Below are positions 63,372 to 64,000 of a stretch of 64,000 bases of DNA, one piece after another. The DNA lies in assembly GCF_000463155.2 (NCBI RefSeq), contig NZ_AWFZ01000042.1:361557-425556 (forward strand), written 5' to 3'. Origin of the DNA: Siccibacter turicensis LMG 23730. Lineage in GTDB: Bacteria > Pseudomonadota > Gammaproteobacteria > Enterobacterales > Enterobacteriaceae. Below the pieces are notes generated by a model, which saw nothing but the letters and a program-made list of their open reading frames with translations, was not told the DNA's origin and did not search any database. Position numbers and translations under genes: made by a program. The number at the start of each line of letters is the position of its first letter. Positions within the stretch are counted from its first letter, which is position 1.

Positions 63372-64000
63372 GCGATCCGTTAAAGCCGCGTATCGATTTT
63401 GCCGACCCGCCGGAAAGCACGGTTGAGGAGCAGTACCGCGGGGCGCATGCCTTCAGCGAACCGGAAGCCGAGCGCTTTATGCCGGTTACCGCCTCGGACG
63501 AAACAATAATCGAAGAAGGGCCAGCGGAAGCGGCGGTGGATGCCGCGCTGCGCCCGAAACGCAGCCTGTGGCGCCGGATGGTGACCGCCGGACTGGGGCT
63601 GTTTGGCGTCAGCGTCGTGGCGCAGGGGATACAGTGGGGCTGGCAGGCATGGCAGACTCAGGACTGGATCGCTCTGGGTGGCTGCGCCGCCGGGGCGCTG
63701 ATCGTCGGGGCCGGTGTGGGCTCGCTCGCCACCGAGTGGCGCCGCCTGTACCGCCTGCGTGAGCGGGCCGACGCGCGTGACGAGGCCCGGGTGCTGCTTG
63801 CCAGCCACAGCATGGGTAAAGGGCGGGCGTTCTGCGAGCAGCTTGCCCGTCAGGCCGGACTCGATCAGGGCCATCCGGCGCTGCAGCGCTGGCATGCCGC
63901 CATTCACGAAACCCAGAACGACCGCGAAGTAGTGACGCTTTATGCGCATCTGGTCCAGCCGGTGCTGGATGCCCAGGCGCAGCGGCTTATCAGCCGCTCG
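63368..64000 (+). CDS. ycjF: YcjF, DUF697 membrane protein (partial)
   Basis: 211 codons are seen before the window ends (E. coli YcjF has 353). It starts [15 protein letters not shown], with an acidic N-terminal arm and two membrane helices (about residues 70-90 and 100-118: [12 protein letters not shown] and [10 protein letters not shown]). Coupled to ycjX by ATGA overlap. Function unknown; heat-shock operon in E. coli. The C-terminal part, and tyrR expected beyond, lie outside. Confidence 0.93.
   Translation, partial: MSDPLKPRIDFADPPESTVEEQYRGAHAFSEPEAERFMPVTASDETIIEEGPAEAAVDAALRPKRSLWRRMVTAGLGLFGVSVVAQGIQWGWQAWQTQDWIALGGCAAGALIVGAGVGSLATEWRRLYRLRERADARDEARVLLASHSMGKGRAFCEQLARQAGLDQGHPALQRWHAAIHETQNDREVVTLYAHLVQPVLDAQAQRLISRS

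Overview
The window is a stretch of chromosome from a member of the Enterobacteriaceae. It has high GC, dense coding, and a gene order close to the Escherichia coli K-12 segment running from tonB/trp through topA-cysB-acnA, pyrF, rnb-fabI, sap, psp and the ycj cluster to ycjXF. Protein sequences recalled from E. coli match throughout but are clearly diverged. The presence of rpfF and the absence of several K-12 islands point to an Enterobacter/Lelliottia/Leclercia/Cronobacter-type genome; the genus is an inference. No rRNA, tRNA, IS element, integrase or CRISPR array was seen.

Layout. 1-2568 (minus): a phage-style gtrABC O-antigen glucosylation operon, cut by the window edge. 2788-5108: yciB, yciC, ompW. 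5168-11910: the complete trp operon (trpL-E-GD-CF-B-A, minus) with promoter, operator, leader peptide and attenuator. 11980-17934: rnm, yciO, a small exported protein, rluB, btuR, yciK, sohB, yciN. 18340-25843: topA, cysB, three micro-genes (ymiA, yciX, ymiC) and acnA. 25917-31978: ribA, pgpB, lapAB, pyrF-yciH, osmB, yciT, yciZ. 32190-35050: rpfF (DSF-type fatty-acid signal synthase) convergent with rpfR/pdeR (PAS-GGDEF-EAL). 35344-39525: rnb, yciW, fabI. 39682-44952: sapABCDF. 45070-47806: pspF and, divergently, pspABCD. 47983-61741: the ycj glucoside cluster (ycjM-V, ompG, ycjW repressor). 61974-end: ycjX and the start of ycjF.

How the genes fit together. The trp genes form one attenuated, TrpR-controlled biosynthetic unit. 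rpfF and rpfR form a signal synthase/receptor pair linking a cis-2-unsaturated fatty acid to cyclic-di-GMP. In the ycj cluster, OmpG is the outer-membrane pore, YcjN/O/P/V form an ABC importer, YcjM and YcjT are disaccharide phosphorylases, YcjU isomerises beta-glucose 1-phosphate, and YcjQ/R/S interconvert gulosides and glucosides through 3-keto intermediates, under the LacI-type regulator YcjW. PspF with PspABCD is the sigma-54 membrane-stress system.

Most notable observations: the gtr operon inserted beside yciB; a trp leader peptide with one Trp codon instead of the usual tandem pair; the rpfF-rpfR quorum-sensing pair; an apparent one-base deletion in ycjO, in a cluster where ycjV, broken in K-12, is intact; and two look-alike membrane micro-proteins flanking yciX. 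None of these is a wholly new system. All identifications come from remembered family sequences and visible motifs, with no database search.
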